DNA of 64,000 nucleotides, taken from Polaromonas sp. (lineage in GTDB: Bacteria; Pseudomonadota; Gammaproteobacteria; Burkholderiales; Burkholderiaceae_C). Position 1 is the first letter of the stretch. Each line of letters begins with the position of its first letter. The position numbers were made by a program, and so were the translations under genes. Where the stretch lies: the NCBI RefSeq assembly GCF_030680935.1, contig NZ_JAUXUP010000047.1, positions 97,198-161,197 on the forward strand, in the 5' to 3' direction. Below, piece after piece: positions 37,684 through 47,442 of this stretch. The notes beneath the pieces are model-generated. The model ran no database searches. It worked only from the letters and a program-made list of their open reading frames with translations, and had not been told where the DNA came from.

Positions 37684-38151
37684 TCAGGCTTCGATCAGCT
37701 CAAAACTGGTGGTGATGTCGGCGGTTTTTCCGAGCATGATGGTGGCCGAGCAGTATTTGTCATGGCTCATGGCAATCGCCCGCTCCACCGCACTGGCGGC
37801 AATGCCGCGTCCGGTCACGGTGAAATGCATATGGATTTTGGTGAATACCTTGGGGTCGGTCTCTGCCCGCTCTGAGGTCAGCTTGACCGTGCAGCCACGC
37901 ACATCATGGCGGCCCCGTTTCAGGATCAGCACCACATCATAGGCCGTGCAACCGCCGGTGCCGGCCAGCACCGTTTCCATGGGGCGCGGCGCCAGGTTGG
38001 CGCCACCGTTTTCAGGTTTGGCGGCGTCCGGCGCACCATCCATCAACAGGGTGTGCCCGCTGCCCGTGGTGGCCATAAAACCCATGGGCGAACCCGATGC
38101 GGCATTGCCCGCGCTTGCCTGGGCGCCCGTCCAGCTCACTGTGCATTCCAT
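37684..38151 (-). CDS. OsmC/Ohr-family redox protein (YhfA-like)
   Basis: A 155-residue OsmC-superfamily protein. A hydrophobic GHTLLMDG region and NLAPRPMETVLAGTGGCTAYDVVLILKR carry the first redox cysteine. The second candidate cysteine is in HDKYCSATIMLGKTADI. The layout fits the YhfA/OsmC-like subgroup, whose members reduce organic hydroperoxides or have unknown thiol functions. The ATG at 38151 follows a TTG in frame. It is convergent with coq7 and divergent from the candidate small RNA and ilvA. Confidence 0.88.
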   Translation of the reverse strand: MECTVSWTGAQASAGNAASGSPMGFMATTGSGHTLLMDGAPDAAKPENGGANLAPRPMETVLAGTGGCTAYDVVLILKRGRHDVRGCTVKLTSERAETDPKVFTKIHMHFTVTGRGIAASAVERAIAMSHDKYCSATIMLGKTADITTSFELIEA

Positions 38152-38223
38152 CAATCACCCCTCGAACCCAAGATCGTTGTCGAAAATTAGAGGCAGCTGT
38201 TTATTTTTCGCAACAAAACATTG

Positions 38224-38251
38224 TTGCGGTGCAGCATGCCTCCGCTATACT
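38224..38251 (+). promoter_or_regulatory. Promoter of the candidate small RNA
   Basis: TTGCGG (38224-38229), 16 bases, TATACT (38246-38251). The predicted start is near 38258, just before three consecutive hairpins and a terminator. Confidence 0.55.
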
Positions 38252-38257
38252 GAAATC

Positions 38258-38355
38258 ATCGCATGAACACTGCTTTGCTTCATGCCACCGCTTGTCTCCT
38301 CCATCCCTGAAAGGGTGGATTTACAGGCCCAGATCGCGAGGTCTGGGCCTTTTTT
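38258..38355 (+). ncRNA. Candidate small RNA or attenuated leader upstream of ilvA
   Basis: About 100 bases that fold into three hairpins in a row: GCATGAA/TTCATGC (38261-38267 with 38279-38285), TCCA-T-CCCT with AGGG-TGGA (38300-38308 with 38312-38319, loop GAA), and a 9-bp terminator stem AGGCCCAGA/TCTGGGCCT (38325-38333 with 38342-38350) followed by six T. A 15-codon frame rich in Leu, Ala and Thr (38263-38310) lies inside it, so a leader-peptide attenuator of ilvA is an alternative reading. It lacks a ribosome binding site, which favours a non-coding RNA. Confidence 0.5.
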
Positions 38356-38391
38356 CTCGCCCACTATGATGTCGGGTTGCGAGAAAAACAC

Positions 38392-40005
<1,614 letters not shown>

Positions 40006-40017
40006 GGCCGGCCCTGC

Positions 40018-40248
40018 ATGACTACAGCATCGTCCAATTCAGCCTGCCCAGCCTGCGGTGCGGCTTTTCGCTGCGGCATGGTCGGTGCAGACGCGCAATG
40101 CTGGTGCGTCAAGCTGCCCCATGTGATGCCGGTGCCCGCCAGCTCCCCAACAACACCCAGCACCACGGGAGCCTCCTGCTTCTGCCCCGCCTGTCTCCAA
40201 AAAATCACCGATGACCGTCCACACAAAACTCCGCCTGCCCGAAATTGA
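40018..40248 (+). CDS. Cysteine-rich CWC-family protein
   Basis: A 76-residue protein with the layout CPACGAAFRCGM...AQCWCVKLP...CFCPACLQK, the Cys_rich_CWC family pattern of seven or eight cysteines in paired CxC and CxxC motifs, probably a zinc or iron-sulfur site. The function is unknown. It starts 12 bases after ilvA and its 3' end overlaps the start of cobT by 38 bases in another frame, which implies co-transcription. The Pro/Ser/Thr-rich middle is likely a linker. Confidence 0.8.
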   Translation: MTTASSNSACPACGAAFRCGMVGADAQCWCVKLPHVMPVPASSPTTPSTTGASCFCPACLQKITDDRPHKTPPARN

Positions 40249-41260
40249 AGCCACTGCGGATACCGCGCTGGCAGCCCGTTTGCAGCACAAGATCGATCAG
40301 AAAACCAAACCGCAGGGCGCGCTGGGCCAGCTGGAGCGTCTGGCGCTGCAGATCGGACTGATACAGCGCAGCGACAGCTTGAGATTCGACGCGCCACAGA
40401 TGGTGGTGTTTGCTGCGGACCACGGCATCGCTGTTGAGGGAGTCTCCGCCTTTCCGCAGGCCGTCACCGTGCAGATGGTGGGCAACATGCTGGCGGGCGG
40501 CGCTGCTATCAACGTGTTTGCGCGCCAGCACAGCTTTGCCTTGCAGGTGGTGGACGCCGGTGTTGCCGCCGACCTGGCCGACCACCCGCAATTGCTGAAG
40601 CGGAAAATCGCCGCCGGCACCCACAACATCTGCGTCGGCCCGGCCATGTCACTGGCAGAAGCGGGCCAGGCGCTGCAGGCCGGTATGGACGTGGTGCAGG
40701 GCCTGCCCGGCAATGTGGTCGCCTTTGGCGAAATGGGTATTGCCAACACCTCGGCAGCGGCGCTGCTGCTGGCCCGGCTGGCCGATCTGCCGATCAGCGC
40801 GGTGGTCGGGCGCGGCACCGGTCTGGACGATGCACAACTGGCGCACAAACAAGCGGTTCTGACGCGGGCGCTGGCGCGCCACGCCGATGTGCGCGAGCCA
40901 CTGGCTGTGCTGGCCGCAATGGGCGGCTTTGAGATCGCCATGATGACTGGCGCCATGTTGCAAGCCGCCAGCGAGCGCCGCGTGGTGCTGGTCGATGGTT
41001 TTATTGCCGGTGCCGCGGCTCTGGTGGCGTGCGCGTTGGCGCCGCAAGCGCATGACTACCTGGTGTTTTGCCACCGCTCGGCCGAGCGCGGCCACCACCT
41101 GCTTCTGGCGCATCTGCAGGCCACACCGCTGCTGGACCTGGACATGCGCCTCGGCGAAGGCACCGGCGCCCTGCTCGCCTGGCCGCTGCTGCAATCTGCC
41201 GCGCTGTTCATGGCGGAGATGGCAAGTTTTGATTCCGCTGGGGTCAGCGGTAAAAACTAG
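40211..41260 (+). CDS. cobT: Nicotinate-nucleotide--dimethylbenzimidazole phosphoribosyltransferase
   Basis: Activates 5,6-dimethylbenzimidazole to alpha-ribazole phosphate for the lower ligand of cobalamin. The 349-residue protein shows the family segments KPQGALGQLERLALQ, VVFAADHGIAVEGVSAFPQAVT, GEMGIANTSAAA, GRGTGLDDAQL and the catalytic glutamate region MRLGEGTGALLAWPLLQ. It is the first of three overlapping or nearly adjacent cobalamin genes (cobT, cobS, cobC). Only late steps are present, so the organism either completes the corrinoid ring from genes elsewhere or salvages imported cobinamide. Confidence 0.95.
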   Translation: MTVHTKLRLPEIEATADTALAARLQHKIDQKTKPQGALGQLERLALQIGLIQRSDSLRFDAPQMVVFAADHGIAVEGVSAFPQAVTVQMVGNMLAGGAAINVFARQHSFALQVVDAGVAADLADHPQLLKRKIAAGTHNICVGPAMSLAEAGQALQAGMDVVQGLPGNVVAFGEMGIANTSAAALLLARLADLPISAVVGRGTGLDDAQLAHKQAVLTRALARHADVREPLAVLAAMGGFEIAMMTGAMLQAASERRVVLVDGFIAGAAALVACALAPQAHDYLVFCHRSAERGHHLLLAHLQATPLLDLDMRLGEGTGALLAWPLLQSAALFMAEMASFDSAGVSGKN

Positions 41261-41262
41261 CC

Positions 41263-42108
41263 ATGGTCCAGTTCATTCGTCACTACCTGCTCGCCGTACA
41301 GTTCTTCACCCGCATCCCGGTGACCGGCGCGCTGGCCGCGTGGACCGGTTACAGCCCGGCGATGCTGCGCGCCAGCGCCGCGCATTTTCCGGGCATCGGC
41401 TGGCTGGTCGGCGCCGCGGCTGCGGGCACGTATGCCCTGTTCATGGCCGTGTTGCCGCTGACTCTGTTTACCCCGCTGGTGGCTGCGGCACTGTCCACGG
41501 TGGCGACCGCGCTGCTGACGGGCGCCTTCCACGAAGACGGGCTGGCCGATGTCAGCGACGGCCTCGGCGGCAGCAGCGATGCCCCGCGCGCGCTGGAGAT
41601 CATGAAGGACTCGCGCGTAGGCGCATTCGGAGCGCTCGCGCTGGTGCTTGTGCTGGCCTGCAAGCTGGCGCTGATCGCCCTGTTGGGTTCTGTCGAAACC
41701 TTGCTTGGCGACAGCGAGGAAGCCGAGCTGGCCCTCAACCCCTGGCTGGTGCCCGCCGCATTGTTTGCGGCTCACGTCGTTTCGCGCGGCCTGCCCCTGC
41801 TGCTGATTCGTGTGCTGCCGCATGTAGGCGACACCGCGACCTCCAAGTCCAAGCCGCTGGCCGACCAGATCAGCCTGGCCAGTCTGGGTGCCGCATTTTT
41901 ATGGTGTTTTATGGCCCTGGCCCTTGCCAGTTATGTGCTGGACGCTATCGCATTGATAGCGGGTTGCAGCTTCGCCGTGGTGGCGCTGCTGTGGATGGGG
42001 CGGCTGTTCTCGCGCCGGCTGCAGGGCTTCACCGGTGACTGCCTGGGCGCCACGCAGCAGGTTTGTGAAGTTGCCTTTTACCTCGGCCTGGCCATCGGTC
42101 TGGCATGA
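41263..42108 (+). CDS. cobS: Adenosylcobinamide-GDP ribazoletransferase (cobalamin synthase)
   Basis: Inner-membrane enzyme that joins adenosylcobinamide-GDP and alpha-ribazole(-5-phosphate). The 281-residue polytopic protein keeps the Mg-binding GAFHEDGLADVSDGLGG motif and DSRVGAFGALALVL. Hydrophobic helices follow, and one of them (LALASYVLDAIALIAG) is encoded by a copy of repeat A. The gene starts 2 bases after cobT and overlaps cobC by 4 bases. Confidence 0.94.
   Translation: MVQFIRHYLLAVQFFTRIPVTGALAAWTGYSPAMLRASAAHFPGIGWLVGAAAAGTYALFMAVLPLTLFTPLVAAALSTVATALLTGAFHEDGLADVSDGLGGSSDAPRALEIMKDSRVGAFGALALVLVLACKLALIALLGSVETLLGDSEEAELALNPWLVPAALFAAHVVSRGLPLLLIRVLPHVGDTATSKSKPLADQISLASLGAAFLWCFMALALASYVLDAIALIAGCSFAVVALLWMGRLFSRRLQGFTGDCLGATQQVCEVAFYLGLAIGLA
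41911..41960 (-). repeat. Repeat A copy 8, inside a cobS membrane helix
   Basis: On the plus strand ATGGCCCTGGCCCTTGCC, then TTATGTGCTG, then GCTATCGCATTGATAGC. It is antisense to the gene and in frame, translating as ALALASYVLDAIALIA. It shares the ATGGCCCTGGCC start with copy 9. Confidence 0.65.
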
Positions 42109-42668
42109 AACTCTGGCTGGTGCGCCACGCGCCTGTGCTGCTGGCGCCGGGCAGTTGTTACGGCGCGCTCGATGTGCCTGCCGAACCCCAGGCCACGCAG
42201 CGATGTGCCCAGAAATTGTCAATGCTGCTGCCCCAGGGAATGCATGTCAGCACATCTCCGCTACAAAGATGTGAGCAGCTCACGCAGGCTTTACAAGGGC
42301 TTCGGCCCGATTTGATCATCAAAACAGATGCACGGCTGCGCGAAATGAACTTCGGCAACTGGGAAGGACGGCGCTGGGATGCGATTGCCCAAAGCGAGTT
42401 CGACGCGTGGACCACGGACTTTGCCGGCCATGCGGTGGGCGGCCATGGCGAGACCGTGCAGGCCGTGATGGCGCGCGTGGGCCAGGCTTTCAACGAATTA
42501 CGCCATGATGCCGACGCGGTGTGGGTGACCCACGCCGGCATCATCCGCGCCGCACAATTGCTGGCCCAGGGCATCAGGCAGGTCTCCCGCGCTGACCAGT
42601 GGCCGCTGGACGCGACAGCCTGCGGCCAATGGCGCACACTTGAGCTATCGTTCAACCCTTCCCGCTGA
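42105..42668 (+). CDS. cobC: Alpha-ribazole phosphatase-like histidine phosphatase
   Basis: A 187-residue histidine phosphatase starting KLWLVRHAPVLL, with the catalytic RH pair at residues 7-8, STSPLQRCEQLTQAL, LREMNFGNWEGRRWD and a second histidine in VWVTHAGIIRAA. In CobC proteins this fold removes the 5'-phosphate of alpha-ribazole phosphate or adenosylcobalamin phosphate. The ATGA overlap with cobS supports the cobalamin role over a general phosphatase. Confidence 0.9.
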   Translation: MKLWLVRHAPVLLAPGSCYGALDVPAEPQATQRCAQKLSMLLPQGMHVSTSPLQRCEQLTQALQGLRPDLIIKTDARLREMNFGNWEGRRWDAIAQSEFDAWTTDFAGHAVGGHGETVQAVMARVGQAFNELRHDADAVWVTHAGIIRAAQLLAQGIRQVSRADQWPLDATACGQWRTLELSFNPSR

Positions 42669-42686
42669 AGCAACACAGGCAAGACC

Positions 42687-43655
42687 ATGGCAGCAACTCT
42701 GGACGGACAACTGGTGGTGGCGATCTCGTCACGCGCGCTGTTTGACTTTGAGGAAGAAAACCGCGTGTTTGAAGACGGCCTGGCGCAGGTGCCTGTGCCC
42801 GGCGCCAAAAAAGACGCCGCCTACATGCAGCTACAGCTGGACCGCCTGGATGTGCCGGCCAAACCCGGTGTGGCTTTTTCGCTGGTCAAAAAGCTGCTGG
42901 CCTTCAACGACGCACCCGACAGCCTGGACCCCGCCGACGGTGCAGCCAAACTGGCGCAACGGGTCGAGGTCGTCATCCTCTCGCGCAACGACCCGGTCTC
43001 GGGCATGCGGGTGTTCCGCTCGGCCCAGCATTACGGCCTGAACATCCAGCGCGGCACCTTCACCCGCGGCGAAGCGCCCTGGCGCTACCTGAAACCGCTG
43101 CACGCCAACCTGTTTTTGTCGGCCCACCTCAGCGACGTGCGCGACGCACTGGCGGCCGGTGTGCCGGCTGCGCAGGTCTACCCGCAGTCGGCCCATGCCA
43201 GCGACAAACACCCGCATGAAGTGCGTATTGCCTTCGACGGCGACGCGGTGATTTTTTCCGACGAAGCCGAACGTGTGTTCCAGTCGCACGGCCTGTCGGC
43301 TTTTCAGGCGCATGAGCGCGACAAGGCCGCGCAGCCCCTGCTGGCCGGCCCCTTCAAACCGCTGCTCGAAGCGCTGCACCGGCTGCAGCAGGTCGGCACC
43401 TCCCACATGCGCATACGCACCGCACTGGTCACCGCGCGCAGTGCGCCAGCGCATGAGCGCGCCATCCGCACGCTGATGGACTGGAACATCGAGGTCGATG
43501 AAGCCATGTTTCTGGGTGGCCTGGCCAAGGGCGAATTTTTGCGCGAGTTTGAGCCCGACTTTTTCTTTGACGACCAGACCGGCCACGTCGATTCAGCGTC
43601 GCAGCATGTGCCTTCAGGCCATGTGGTCAGCGGCGTGTCGAACCAGCTGTCCTGA
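42687..43655 (+). CDS. Cytosolic 5'-nucleotidase (PF06189 family)
   Basis: A 322-residue protein of the bacterial 5'-nucleotidase family related to animal NT5C1. Segments typical of the family include VAISSRALFDFEEENRVFE at the N-terminus, VEVVILSRNDPVSGMRVFRS, NIQRGTFTRGEAPWRYLKPLHANLFLSAH and a late DFFFDDQTGHVDSA acidic cluster for metal binding. It hydrolyses nucleoside monophosphates, exact preference unknown. It follows cobC by 18 bases and may be in the same transcript. It is convergent with the crotonase gene, with only 15 bases between the stops. Confidence 0.88.
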   Translation: MAATLDGQLVVAISSRALFDFEEENRVFEDGLAQVPVPGAKKDAAYMQLQLDRLDVPAKPGVAFSLVKKLLAFNDAPDSLDPADGAAKLAQRVEVVILSRNDPVSGMRVFRSAQHYGLNIQRGTFTRGEAPWRYLKPLHANLFLSAHLSDVRDALAAGVPAAQVYPQSAHASDKHPHEVRIAFDGDAVIFSDEAERVFQSHGLSAFQAHERDKAAQPLLAGPFKPLLEALHRLQQVGTSHMRIRTALVTARSAPAHERAIRTLMDWNIEVDEAMFLGGLAKGEFLREFEPDFFFDDQTGHVDSASQHVPSGHVVSGVSNQLS

Positions 43656-43670
43656 TATTTTTCGCAAAGC

Positions 43671-44483
43671 CTAACGCCCCTCAAACCGGGCTGGCCGCTT
43701 CTCCACAAACGAGCGCACACCTTCGGCCGCGTCTTCGCTGCGCGACAGGCGCTGCTGCACCGCGATGAACTCCTGCATGGCCACGACCGGGCCCTGCTCC
43801 ACCGCCTTGAGGGCGTTTTTGCGCGTGGCGATCACCGCCAGCGGCGCCTGCGCGGCAATCACTTCAGCGATGCGCAGCGCTTCGTCCAGCACCTGGCTGG
43901 CAGGCACCACCTTTTGCACAAAGTTCAGCCGCAGGGCCTGGTCACTGCCGAACTCGTCACCGGTCAGCAGGTGCAGCAGCGCGTTGCCCAGACCGGCGCG
44001 CTCGGCCATGCGCAGCGTGGCGCCACCGGTCGCCATGATGCCGCGCTTGACCTCCAGCTGCGAGAACCGGCAGTTATCGGCCGCCACCACGATGTCTGCC
44101 GCCAGCATCAGCTCTATGCCCAGGGTGTAGGTGATGCCCTGCACCGCGACCACCATGGGTTTGGTCCTGCGGCGATAGCCTTCCATGCCGACGTCCAGCG
44201 GATCCACCAGACCCAGGGGCACGGCTTTTTCCCCGCGCTGCATCAGGGGCGCAATCGTGGGCAAGTCCAGCCCGGCCGTGAAGTGGTCGCCGAGCGCGTG
44301 CAACACACCGACACGCAGGGCCGGGTCATCGTCCAGCCGCGTGTAGGCCTCGCCGAGCTCGCGGAACATCTTCGGCGTGAAGCCATTGCGTTTGGCCGGG
44401 CGGTTGATGGCGATCAGCAGCAGCGGGCCTCGCACCGTGCACTCAATGCTGCCTTCGGACTCAGGGGCTAGGGTGGTGTTCAT
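43671..44483 (-). CDS. Enoyl-CoA hydratase/isomerase (crotonase) family protein
   Basis: A 270-residue member of the crotonase superfamily. It has the N-terminal LLLIAINRPAKRNGFTPKMF, the oxyanion-hole segments ALGDHFTAGLDLP and QGITYTLGIELMLAADIVVAA, and SQLEVKRGIMATGGATLRMAE. One glutamate is present in GIEL and one in QLEVKRG, where hydratases place catalytic acids, but the usual P-x-G motif is altered, so hydratase, isomerase and thioesterase activities are all possible. A single-gene unit divergent from the ABC protein gene. Confidence 0.88.
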   Translation of the reverse strand: MNTTLAPESEGSIECTVRGPLLLIAINRPAKRNGFTPKMFRELGEAYTRLDDDPALRVGVLHALGDHFTAGLDLPTIAPLMQRGEKAVPLGLVDPLDVGMEGYRRRTKPMVVAVQGITYTLGIELMLAADIVVAADNCRFSQLEVKRGIMATGGATLRMAERAGLGNALLHLLTGDEFGSDQALRLNFVQKVVPASQVLDEALRIAEVIAAQAPLAVIATRKNALKAVEQGPVVAMQEFIAVQQRLSRSEDAAEGVRSFVEKRPARFEGR

Positions 44484-44580
44484 GGAGACATCCTAGCCAT
44501 GTGGCGGCCTTCAGGCATTCGCGCAAGCGACAGGCAGCGCACTACACTGGCTTTTGTTCCCCTTCTTCAGGATGACACCC

Positions 44581-46392
44581 ATGCCATCGACGCCTTTGCC
44601 AACCCCCGCGCCCGGCAAGTTTGCCGCCTTCCAGGACTTCCGCCGCAAAGCCTGGGCACTGACCAAGCCCTACTTCCAGTCAGAAGACAAATGGAGGGCG
44701 CGCGGACTGCTGCTGGCCATCGTGCTGCTGAACCTGGGCGCGGTGTACATGCTGGTGCTGCTCAATGAATGGAACCGGGTGTTCTACGACGCGCTGCAGG
44801 ACAAGAACCAGCCGGTGTTCTGGGAACAACTGGGCCGCTTTACCTACCTGGCGTTTGCCTTCATCATCATCGCGGTGTACCGGTTTTACCTGACGCAGCT
44901 GCTGGAGGTGCGCTGGCGCGCCTGGATGACGGCGCACTACCTGCAGCGCTGGCTGGCCAACCATGCCTTCTACCAGATGGAACTGGCGCGTTATGCGCAG
45001 TCGGGTAACGAGCCCGCCGCCCCCGACAACCCGGACCAGCGTATCCAGGAGGATCTGAACCTGTTCACCACCTACACGGTCTCACTGAGCATGGGGCTGC
45101 TCAATGCAGTGGTGACGCTGCTGAGTTTTGTCGGTATCTTGTGGGGCCTGTCGGGGCCGTTTGCCTTCACGCTCGGCGGCAGCAGCTTCAACATCCCGGG
45201 CTTCATGGTCTGGATGGCGGTGTTGTACTGCGCCGTCGGCAGTCTGATCACCCACTACATCGGGCGGCCGCAAATCAGGCTCAACTTTCTGCAACAGCGT
45301 TATGAGGCCGACTTCCGCCACCATCTGGTGCGGGTGCGTGAGTACAGCGAATCGATTGCACTGGATAAGGGCGAAGCGGTCGAGCGGGTGCATCTGGACA
45401 CGCGGTTTTCGACGGTGCTGGGCAACTACCTGTCCCTGATCAAGAAACAGAAAAACCTGATCTGGTTCACCAACTTCTTCGGCCAGGCGGCCGTTGTTTT
45501 CCCCTTCATCGTGGCGGCGCCGCGCTTTTTCAGCGGCGCCATCCAGCTCGGGCAGTTGATGCAGATCGCGTCGGCATTTGGCCGCGTGCAGGACTCGCTG
45601 AGCTGGTTTGTGGACAACTACAGCAGCCTGGCCGCCTGGCGTGCCACGACCGATCGCCTGACCAGTTTTGATGAGAGTTTTATGGCCCTGGCCCATGCGC
45701 AACATGCGCAAGCAGCTATCAATATCGTAGCAACTGGCGGCACCACCAGCCACCTGGAAACGCAGGACCTGAGCTTGGCCCTGCCCACCGGCGCAGTGTT
45801 ACTGGCCGGGCTCTCGCTGCACGCCGGGCCGGGCGACAGCGTACTGGTCAAGGGGCCTTCGGGCAGCGGCAAATCGACGCTATTCCGCGCGCTGGCCGGT
45901 ATCTGGCCTTTCAGCCGCGGCCGCACCGCACTGCCCGCGAACGCGATGTTTATCCCGCAGCGGCCCTACTTTCCCAACGGCAGCCTGCGCGATGCGCTGG
46001 CCTACCCGCAGCCAGCCAGCAGCTACAGTGATGCACAACTGCGGCAAGCACTGGAAGACGCCCTGCTGCCCAAGCTGACAGGCCGACTGGACGATGAAGA
46101 CGCCTGGAGTCAGAAACTCTCGGGTGGCGAGCAGCAGCGCCTGGCGATTGCCCGCGTATTTTTGAAAAAACCGGCCTGGTTGTTTGCCGACGAGGCCACC
46201 AGCGCGCTCGACGAGGTGGCCGAAAAAACCCTGTATGAACGGCTGCTGGCCCAGACCCGGCAAGCGGGAGGGGCAATTGTTTCAATAGCGCATCGACCTG
46301 CCGTAGCGGCCTTTCACGACAAACGCTGGGAGCTTGAAAAACTGCCCGAGGGCGCGTCAGCGCTGTACCAGCTCAAGGAGACCTCGGCATGA
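44581..46392 (+). CDS. SbmA/BacA-type ABC transporter, fused permease-ATPase (YddA-like)
   Basis: A half-transporter of about 603 residues with an N-terminal SbmA/BacA-like membrane domain (ALTKPYFQSEDKWRARGLLL, NEWNRVFYDALQDKN, EVRWRAWMTAHYLQRWL) and a C-terminal ATPase. The ATPase has Walker A GPSGSGKST, signature KLSGGEQQRLAIARV, Walker B WLFADEATSALD and H-loop SIAHRP. Homologues include YddA and vitamin B12 or long-chain acyl-CoA transporters; the substrate is unknown. The ATG at 44581 has AGGA at proper spacing. The linker between the domains (ALAHAQHAQAAINIVA) is encoded by a repeat A copy. Its stop overlaps the start of an ABM-domain gene. Confidence 0.92.
   Translation: MPSTPLPTPAPGKFAAFQDFRRKAWALTKPYFQSEDKWRARGLLLAIVLLNLGAVYMLVLLNEWNRVFYDALQDKNQPVFWEQLGRFTYLAFAFIIIAVYRFYLTQLLEVRWRAWMTAHYLQRWLANHAFYQMELARYAQSGNEPAAPDNPDQRIQEDLNLFTTYTVSLSMGLLNAVVTLLSFVGILWGLSGPFAFTLGGSSFNIPGFMVWMAVLYCAVGSLITHYIGRPQIRLNFLQQRYEADFRHHLVRVREYSESIALDKGEAVERVHLDTRFSTVLGNYLSLIKKQKNLIWFTNFFGQAAVVFPFIVAAPRFFSGAIQLGQLMQIASAFGRVQDSLSWFVDNYSSLAAWRATTDRLTSFDESFMALAHAQHAQAAINIVATGGTTSHLETQDLSLALPTGAVLLAGLSLHAGPGDSVLVKGPSGSGKSTLFRALAGIWPFSRGRTALPANAMFIPQRPYFPNGSLRDALAYPQPASSYSDAQLRQALEDALLPKLTGRLDDEDAWSQKLSGGEQQRLAIARVFLKKPAWLFADEATSALDEVAEKTLYERLLAQTRQAGGAIVSIAHRPAVAAFHDKRWELEKLPEGASALYQLKETSA
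45681..45733 (-). repeat. Repeat A copy 9, inside the ABC transporter linker
   Basis: TATGGCCCTGGCCCATGCGC, then AACATGCGCAAGCAGC, then TATCAATATCGTAGCAA. Antisense and in frame, encoding ALAHAQHAQAAINIVA between the membrane and ATPase domains. Confidence 0.75.
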
Positions 46393-46715
46393 TCGCCGCC
46401 ACCCCGCCCGCGCCCTACTACGCCGTGATCTTCACTTCCCTGCGCACCGAGGTGGACGAAGGCTACGGCGCCATGGCCGACCGCATGGTCGAACTCGCCG
46501 CGCAGCAGCCCGGCTTTCTGGGGGTGGAGTCGGCGCGTGAAGACCTGGGCATCACGGTGAGTTACTGGCGCGATCTTGAATCCATCAAGGCCTGGAAAGC
46601 CAACACCGAACATCTGGTGGCGCAGCAAACCGGGCGCAGCGACTGGTACAGCCAGTACAAAACCCGCATCGCCAAAGTCGAGCGCGACTACGGCTTCGGC
46701 AGCCCCGCACTGTAA
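46389..46715 (+). CDS. Antibiotic biosynthesis monooxygenase (ABM) domain protein
   Basis: A 108-residue single ABM-fold protein: [42 protein letters not shown] is followed by the typical [23 protein letters not shown] and [14 protein letters not shown]. Members include small haem-degrading or cofactor-free oxygenases and many with no known function. It overlaps the ABC transporter by 4 bases and is translationally coupled to it, so it may act on the transported compound. Its 3' end overlaps the convergent queC by 28 bases. Confidence 0.87.
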   Translation: MIAATPPAPYYAVIFTSLRTEVDEGYGAMADRMVELAAQQPGFLGVESAREDLGITVSYWRDLESIKAWKANTEHLVAQQTGRSDWYSQYKTRIAKVERDYGFGSPAL

Positions 46716-47395
46716 GCAACAAACCCGCGCGCGCGCAGCTCGCAGGCCGGGCATTGACCGCAGCCATACCCCCAGTCATGGCGGTGTTCGCGGTCGCCAA
46801 GGTAGCAGGTGTGGGTGTGCTCAATGATCAAGTCCACCAGCGCCTGGCCGCCCAGCGCCTCGGCCAGCGCCCAGGTGGCGGCCTTGTCGATCCACATCAG
46901 CGGCGTATCAATCAGAAAGCGCTTGTCCATGCCCAGCGACAAGGCCAGTTGCATGGCTTTCATGCTGTCGTCGCGGCAATCGGGGTAGCCTGAAAAGTCG
47001 GTCTCACACACACCGGTCACCAGCACCTGCAGGCCGCGCCGGTAGGCCAGCGCCGCAGCCAGTGTCAGAAACAGCAGGTTGCGGCCCGGCACAAAGGTGT
47101 TGGGCAGGCCCGAGCTTTCCATTTTGAACGCCGTGTCGCGCGTCAGCGAAGTCTCGCTGACCTGGCCCAGCACGGCCAGGTCCAGCACATGGTCTTCGCC
47201 CAGCCGCTGGGCCCACTGCGGAAACTGCAGACGGATTTGCTGCAGCACCACCAGCCGTGCCTGCAATTCGACGCTGTGGCGCTGGCCATAATCAAAACCC
47301 ACGGTTTCGACGCGCTCATATTTCGAGAGCGCCTGCGCCAGGCAGGTGGTGGAGTCCTGGCCTCCGGAGAACAAAACGAGGGCGGTGGTGTGCAT
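46688..47395 (-). CDS. queC: 7-cyano-7-deazaguanine synthase (queuosine pathway)
   Basis: ATP-dependent conversion of 7-carboxy-7-deazaguanine to preQ0. The 235-residue protein has the PP-loop SGGQDS (residues 10-15), [27 protein letters not shown] and [13 protein letters not shown]. The zinc-binding cysteines are [10 protein letters not shown] and [13 protein letters not shown]. It lies 47 bases downstream of the TonB receptor gene on the same strand and is convergent with the ABM gene with overlapping 3' ends. No other queuosine gene is in the window. Confidence 0.95.
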   Translation of the reverse strand: MHTTALVLFSGGQDSTTCLAQALSKYERVETVGFDYGQRHSVELQARLVVLQQIRLQFPQWAQRLGEDHVLDLAVLGQVSETSLTRDTAFKMESSGLPNTFVPGRNLLFLTLAAALAYRRGLQVLVTGVCETDFSGYPDCRDDSMKAMQLALSLGMDKRFLIDTPLMWIDKAATWALAEALGGQALVDLIIEHTHTCYLGDREHRHDWGYGCGQCPACELRARGFVAYSAGLPKP

Positions 47396-47442
47396 GCTGA
47401 AAAAATCAGACCGAGGGCAAAGCGGCTATTGTGCCCGGGTAC

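Noticed and set aside
38263..38310. A 15-codon leader peptide for ilvA attenuation
   Set aside because: Not listed as a gene: there is no ribosome binding site, the start would lie about 5 bases from the predicted transcript start, and the codons form one arm of a perfect hairpin. Kept as an alternative reading of the small-RNA candidate.
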